A stretch of DNA of 64,000 bases. Source: Pedobacter sp. Leaf176. GTDB lineage: Bacteria; Bacteroidota; Bacteroidia; Sphingobacteriales; Sphingobacteriaceae. The notes below the pieces were generated by a model. It made no database searches and was not told the DNA's origin. It saw only the letters and a list, made by a program, of their open reading frames with translations. Shown piece after piece: positions 61,030-64,000 of this stretch. Every line of letters begins with the position of its first letter. Within the stretch, counting starts at the first letter, position 1. Where the stretch lies: NCBI RefSeq assembly GCF_001424305.1, contig NZ_LMPD01000001.1, positions 496,001-560,000 on the forward strand, read 5' to 3'. Made by a program: the position numbers and the translations under genes.

Positions 61030-61707
61030 TTATAAGGGGTTTGCAGCCAAATTAATGATGTCTTTTCCTTCTAAGATTTGCCGCTTATTATTGTGGCTTA
61101 GCGCATTTATCATCGCATCACCAAGTTCTGTCATTTTACAAAATCCATTTGGGAAAAACTTTCTTCCAATTGGAAACAGCCAGTTAATGTATTTGTAAAA
61201 ATTGTGCGCAAATTTTTGTCCTTCAATCGGTTTAATGAAACCTGGTCTAAAGTTGAAAACCTGTTCGAAAGGTAATTTCATTAAATCATTTTCAGTTTTA
61301 CCTTTAACTCTTTGCCAGTTTAATCTGCCTTTTTCGTTAGTTCCGCTTCCAGATACATAACAGAAAGTCATGTTTTCATTCAACTTACTTAATGTTTCTG
61401 CTATATGCATCGTAAGCGTGTAAGTCATTTTGTAATAAACCTCATCGCTCGCACCTACAGAAGTAATTCCTAAACAGAAAAAACAAGCATTGTAACCTGT
61501 CAACTGGTTCTCAATTGCCGAAAAATTAAAGAAATCCTGGTGAATAATTTCCTTCAATTTAGGGTGTGTGTAACCACAGGATTTACGGTTGATGACTAAT
61601 ATTGAATTAATCTCAGGACTATTCAGGCATTGTATTAAAACGCCTTCACCAACCATCCCCGTTGATCCGGTAATAATTACATGATTTTCTTTTCTTGTTT
61701 TTTCCAT
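61030..61707 (-). CDS. NAD(P)-binding SDR-like oxidoreductase/epimerase
   Basis: A 225-residue Rossmann-fold protein of the NmrA/HIM1-like atypical SDR group. The nucleotide-binding motif is ITGSTGMVGEGVL; a CYVSGSGTNEKG segment occupies the place of the active-site serine; FNFRPGFIKP follows. The short length and absent classical YxxxK suggest an atypical SDR with unknown substrate. It is monocistronic in appearance. Confidence 0.82.
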   Translation of the reverse strand: MEKTRKENHVIITGSTGMVGEGVLIQCLNSPEINSILVINRKSCGYTHPKLKEIIHQDFFNFSAIENQLTGYNACFFCLGITSVGASDEVYYKMTYTLTMHIAETLSKLNENMTFCYVSGSGTNEKGRLNWQRVKGKTENDLMKLPFEQVFNFRPGFIKPIEGQKFAHNFYKYINWLFPIGRKFFPNGFCKMTELGDAMINALSHNNKRQILEGKDIINLAANPL

Positions 61708-61741
61708 GAAATGTCGTATTATGGCTGAATAACTGTTAAAG

Positions 61742-62494
61742 TTAATCTTTGTTTGGTCTAATAAATTCGGTATAACTTTTCCTTACGTACATCAGTAGTT
61801 GATAATCGTTCATTTTTCTGATTTCTGTAGCAGAAGGGCGATATCTTTGAATGAAATTTTGCAGATAATCGCCTTCGAGGGTTGTAATTGAAGCTATTTT
61901 TTCAGCGTTAAACCTATGGTCGATATACTTGGTTTCTTCGGCCTTTAATTGTTCTTTTTTTAGTTTTGATAGTGATGATTTGTTTTTTGTGAGCAAACCA
62001 ATCGTTTTCAATATATCAAAACTCACAATGGAGGATGTAGAATTTGAGACTAAGTTTGAGCCAAAAGTTGGATAGCGCAAACCTTTTTTCACGACAACAT
62101 CTTTAATTGTTGGTGCTTTATAAGCGAAAACATTTGCGAACTCCTTTCTCATTTTTAGCGAATCGGCAAGGTAATCGCGTTTGGGGAAAATCAGCACATC
62201 ATCTAAGTTTATAGACGACGGTTTAAGGTAAATCGTAAAGTCTTTAAAATTGCTGGCTAAGTTTAAATCGTAATCCTGATAACCCAGCTTCTTTAGCTCG
62301 ACAATTTCAATTGAAGCAATTTTTTGAAACGAAAATTTCCCTGTGATTGTGGTAATTATCGTTTGTTGCCCATAGGTAATAACGACATTATCTACCGGTA
62401 ATTTTGTGTTATAATCTAAAACCAGACCATTAATCTGCTGGGCAGAAATTTTGCTCGTTACAACGGCTAGTAAAAACAGGAAGTAGATTTTCAT
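61742..62494 (-). CDS. Exported carboxypeptidase-regulatory-like domain protein
   Basis: A 250-residue protein with signal peptide MKIYFLFLLAVVTSKISAQ. Residues about 20-95 form a CarboxypepD_reg-like beta sandwich (INGLVLDYNTKLPVDNVVITYGQQTIITTITGKFSF). The rest is helical and Lys-rich without a recognised domain. Unlike TonB-dependent receptors it has no barrel. Short proteins of this kind are common in Bacteroidota; the role is unknown. Confidence 0.82.
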   Translation of the reverse strand: MKIYFLFLLAVVTSKISAQQINGLVLDYNTKLPVDNVVITYGQQTIITTITGKFSFQKIASIEIVELKKLGYQDYDLNLASNFKDFTIYLKPSSINLDDVLIFPKRDYLADSLKMRKEFANVFAYKAPTIKDVVVKKGLRYPTFGSNLVSNSTSSIVSFDILKTIGLLTKNKSSLSKLKKEQLKAEETKYIDHRFNAEKIASITTLEGDYLQNFIQRYRPSATEIRKMNDYQLLMYVRKSYTEFIRPNKD

Positions 62495-62580
62495 TATCCG
62501 ATTGGCTTTCAGCTAAAATAAAACATAATTGTTCGGTAATAGAAAGTTTAACAGAACTTAACTTTTTCCTAATTTGATTA

Positions 62581-62611
62581 AAAAAAAGGTTCCGATTTTC
62601 ATCGGAACCTT
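62581..62611 (-). terminator. S9 peptidase gene terminator
   Basis: On the minus strand an 11-bp stem (AAGGTTCCGAT with ATCGGAACCTT, 62586-62611) closed by a GAAA tetraloop is followed by seven T residues. It lies 16 bases past the stop of the S9 peptidase gene. The CCGAT-GAAA-ATCGG core is the same as in the tsf terminator. Confidence 0.9.
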
Positions 62612-62627
62612 CGGTCAATATTTCTGA

Positions 62628-64000
62628 TTACCTCATTGTCGGAGGTTTCATCTGGTAATCGTAAGGGGGTTGAGCACCTAACAAATTTTGGACAAAATAA
62701 TCCCATCTTCTTCTCATCATATATGGTGAATAAGAGCCGTAGCCATGAGCACTATTCGGGAAAATAACTAAATCGAAAGATTTGTTCGCTTTTTCTAACG
62801 CCTCAACCACTAACAAGGTATTGTAAGGCGGTACATTATCGTCCATCATTCCGTGAACAAGCATTAGTTTTCCTTTTAAGTTTTTTGCGTAATTCTGATT
62901 GGCCTGTGCTTCGTAGTTGGCATTTTCGACTAAGCCATTGTAACGTTCGCCCCAATCGTCCTCATAATTTCTGTTTTCGTGGTTTCCGGATTCAGAAATG
63001 CCGACTTTAAAAAAATCAGGGTAACGGAACATGGCTGCTGCTGTTGCGAAACCACCTCCGGAGTGGCCCCAAATCCCGACCTTTGTGGTATCCATCGGGT
63101 ATTTTTCAGCAAGTTGTTTAATTGCTGTAATTTGATCAGGAAGGGTGTTTTCAGCCATGTTTCCATAACTCATATCGTGGAAGCTCTTTGAGCGGTTGGG
63201 ATTGCTTGTGCCTTCCATTACCACAACGATAAAGCCTAATTCAGCTAAGCATTGATTATCGCCGCGAGACGCTGCAAACGACCAGCTGCCTACACTTCCG
63301 CCTTGCGGACCGGGATAAATATAATCGATAACCGGATATTTCTTTCCTGTTTCAATCTTCGTTGGGGTAAAGACCAATCCATAGATTGCTGTTTTACCAT
63401 CCGCGGCCTTAACCGAAACTGGTGTTGGTGCTTTCCAACCGGTAGCAGCTAACCTCGAAACATCTGTTTTTTCCAATTCAGTAATTAGTTTACCATCCAT
63501 GCTGCGGAAAACGCTCGTTGCCGGAACATTTGGTTGAGAGTAAGTGTCGATAAAATATTTACCCGATGGAGATATTGTTACATTGTGGTTTCCTGCTTCA
63601 GGAGTTAGGTCAGTTAATTTTTTTCCATCAAAACCAATCTTGTAAAAATGCCCGAAATAAGGATTTATTTTATCCTGACCATTTGCAATAAAATAAAGCG
63701 TACGGCTTTTCTCATCTACTTTTAACAAGCGGGTAACTACCCAGTTTCCTTTTGTAATTTGGTTTTTCACTTTGCCTGTTGTCGCATCATATAAATATAA
63801 ATGCCCCCAGTTATCCCTCTCAGAATACCATAAAATTTCTTTTGTCGCAGGTAAATACCTCCAGTTAATGGCACCCTGCCCGGATTCGTATTGTGTTTTT
63901 ACGGTTTCTTCAAATACCTCGCGAACGGCACCAGTTGCTGCATTTGCGATGCGGAATTTTTCATTTTTATGATCACGTGAAGTAGATACGAAAGCAACCT
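62628..64000 (-). CDS. S9 family peptidase (dipeptidyl-peptidase IV type), 5' end outside window
   Basis: 457 codons are visible; the frame stays open to the window edge, so the start lies beyond position 64000. A GTG at 63770 within the frame is an internal valine. The DPP-IV-type beta-propeller portion includes WRYLPATKEILWYSERDNWGHLYLYD. The alpha/beta-hydrolase domain has the nucleophile in WGHSGGG (serine codon near 63060), the acid in HGMMDDNVPP and the histidine in NSAHGYG. It is likely exported, cutting proline-containing peptides, though the signal peptide is not seen. Confidence 0.9.
   Translation of the reverse strand, partial: VAFVSTSRDHKNEKFRIANAATGAVREVFEETVKTQYESGQGAINWRYLPATKEILWYSERDNWGHLYLYDATTGKVKNQITKGNWVVTRLLKVDEKSRTLYFIANGQDKINPYFGHFYKIGFDGKKLTDLTPEAGNHNVTISPSGKYFIDTYSQPNVPATSVFRSMDGKLITELEKTDVSRLAATGWKAPTPVSVKAADGKTAIYGLVFTPTKIETGKKYPVIDYIYPGPQGGSVGSWSFAASRGDNQCLAELGFIVVVMEGTSNPNRSKSFHDMSYGNMAENTLPDQITAIKQLAEKYPMDTTKVGIWGHSGGGFATAAAMFRYPDFFKVGISESGNHENRNYEDDWGERYNGLVENANYEAQANQNYAKNLKGKLMLVHGMMDDNVPPYNTLLVVEALEKANKSFDLVIFPNSAHGYGSYSPYMMRRRWDYFVQNLLGAQPPYDYQMKPPTMR

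Noticed and set aside
63770..63770. GTG at 63770 as the start of the S9 peptidase
   Set aside because: The frame remains open and propeller-like to the window edge, so this is an internal valine codon.

Overview
The window looks like chromosomal DNA of a Bacteroidota member, most likely family Sphingobacteriaceae (Pedobacter-like). Supports are a full-length SprA (type IX secretion/gliding translocon), a DUF4292 lipoprotein, two CarboxypepD_reg/beta-barrel (OMP_b-brl_3-type) proteins, a malic enzyme-phosphotransacetylase fusion, low-GC codon use, and many exact matches to the Bacteroidota sigma-A -7 element TAnnTTTG. The genus is an inference. No rRNA operon, CRISPR array, complete insertion sequence or integrated phage is visible.

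Layout. 1-8.4 kb: glyA, then a mostly minus-strand block with a beta-helix lipoprotein, comF, rlmN with a toxin-antitoxin pair directly upstream, an rluF-type pseudouridine synthase, a DinB protein beside a decayed duplicate of its 3' end, and a WYL regulator. 8.6-14.7 kb: a hybrid histidine kinase (HisKA-HATPase-REC-Hpt), an AT-rich acyltransferase, an NtrC-type sigma-54 response regulator and two near-identical small exported proteins. 14.8-15.6 kb: a repeat-rich non-coding stretch ending at tRNA-Thr(UGU). 15.8-19 kb: an amidohydrolase, a structured small RNA followed by a frameshifted HEPN-type Abi gene, and nitronate monooxygenase. 19-32 kb: cell-envelope and core genes (acylphosphatase, flippase, dut, TPR protein, DUF4292, EnvC-like, two TatA, gatA, mltD, maeB, ruvA). 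32-41 kb: sprA, two small unknown genes, gcvH, a VanZ-like gene and a 41-residue lipoprotein too short for most gene callers. 41.3-49.5 kb: two tandem outer-membrane beta-barrel paralogues and feoAB. 49.7-50.8 kb: an Lrp/AsnC regulator divergent from a transcription unit of two unusual tRNA-like genes. 50.8-56.1 kb: frr, pyrH, nagA, tsf, rpsB, rpsI and rplM, all minus strand. 56.2-64 kb: an ORF6N protein, mscS, tex, small genes, an epimerase-like protein and a truncated S9 peptidase.

The most unusual item is the pair of tRNA-like genes at 50360-50467 and 50543-50686. Both fold as tRNAs with 7-bp acceptor and 5-bp T stems, a long variable arm, anticodon GUC, and the residues known as E. coli aspartyl-tRNA synthetase determinants (G2-C71, G10, G34, U35, C36, C38, G73). 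They also carry U37 and a U-U mismatch in the anticodon stem. Acceptor and variable-arm stems show compensatory changes between the copies. The unit has its own predicted promoter and terminator. Second is the RNA-HEPN Abi locus at 17.0-18.0 kb, whose RNA looks intact but whose protein gene has lost one base.

All calls rest on reading the sequence and on remembered family knowledge. No database search or folding program was run.
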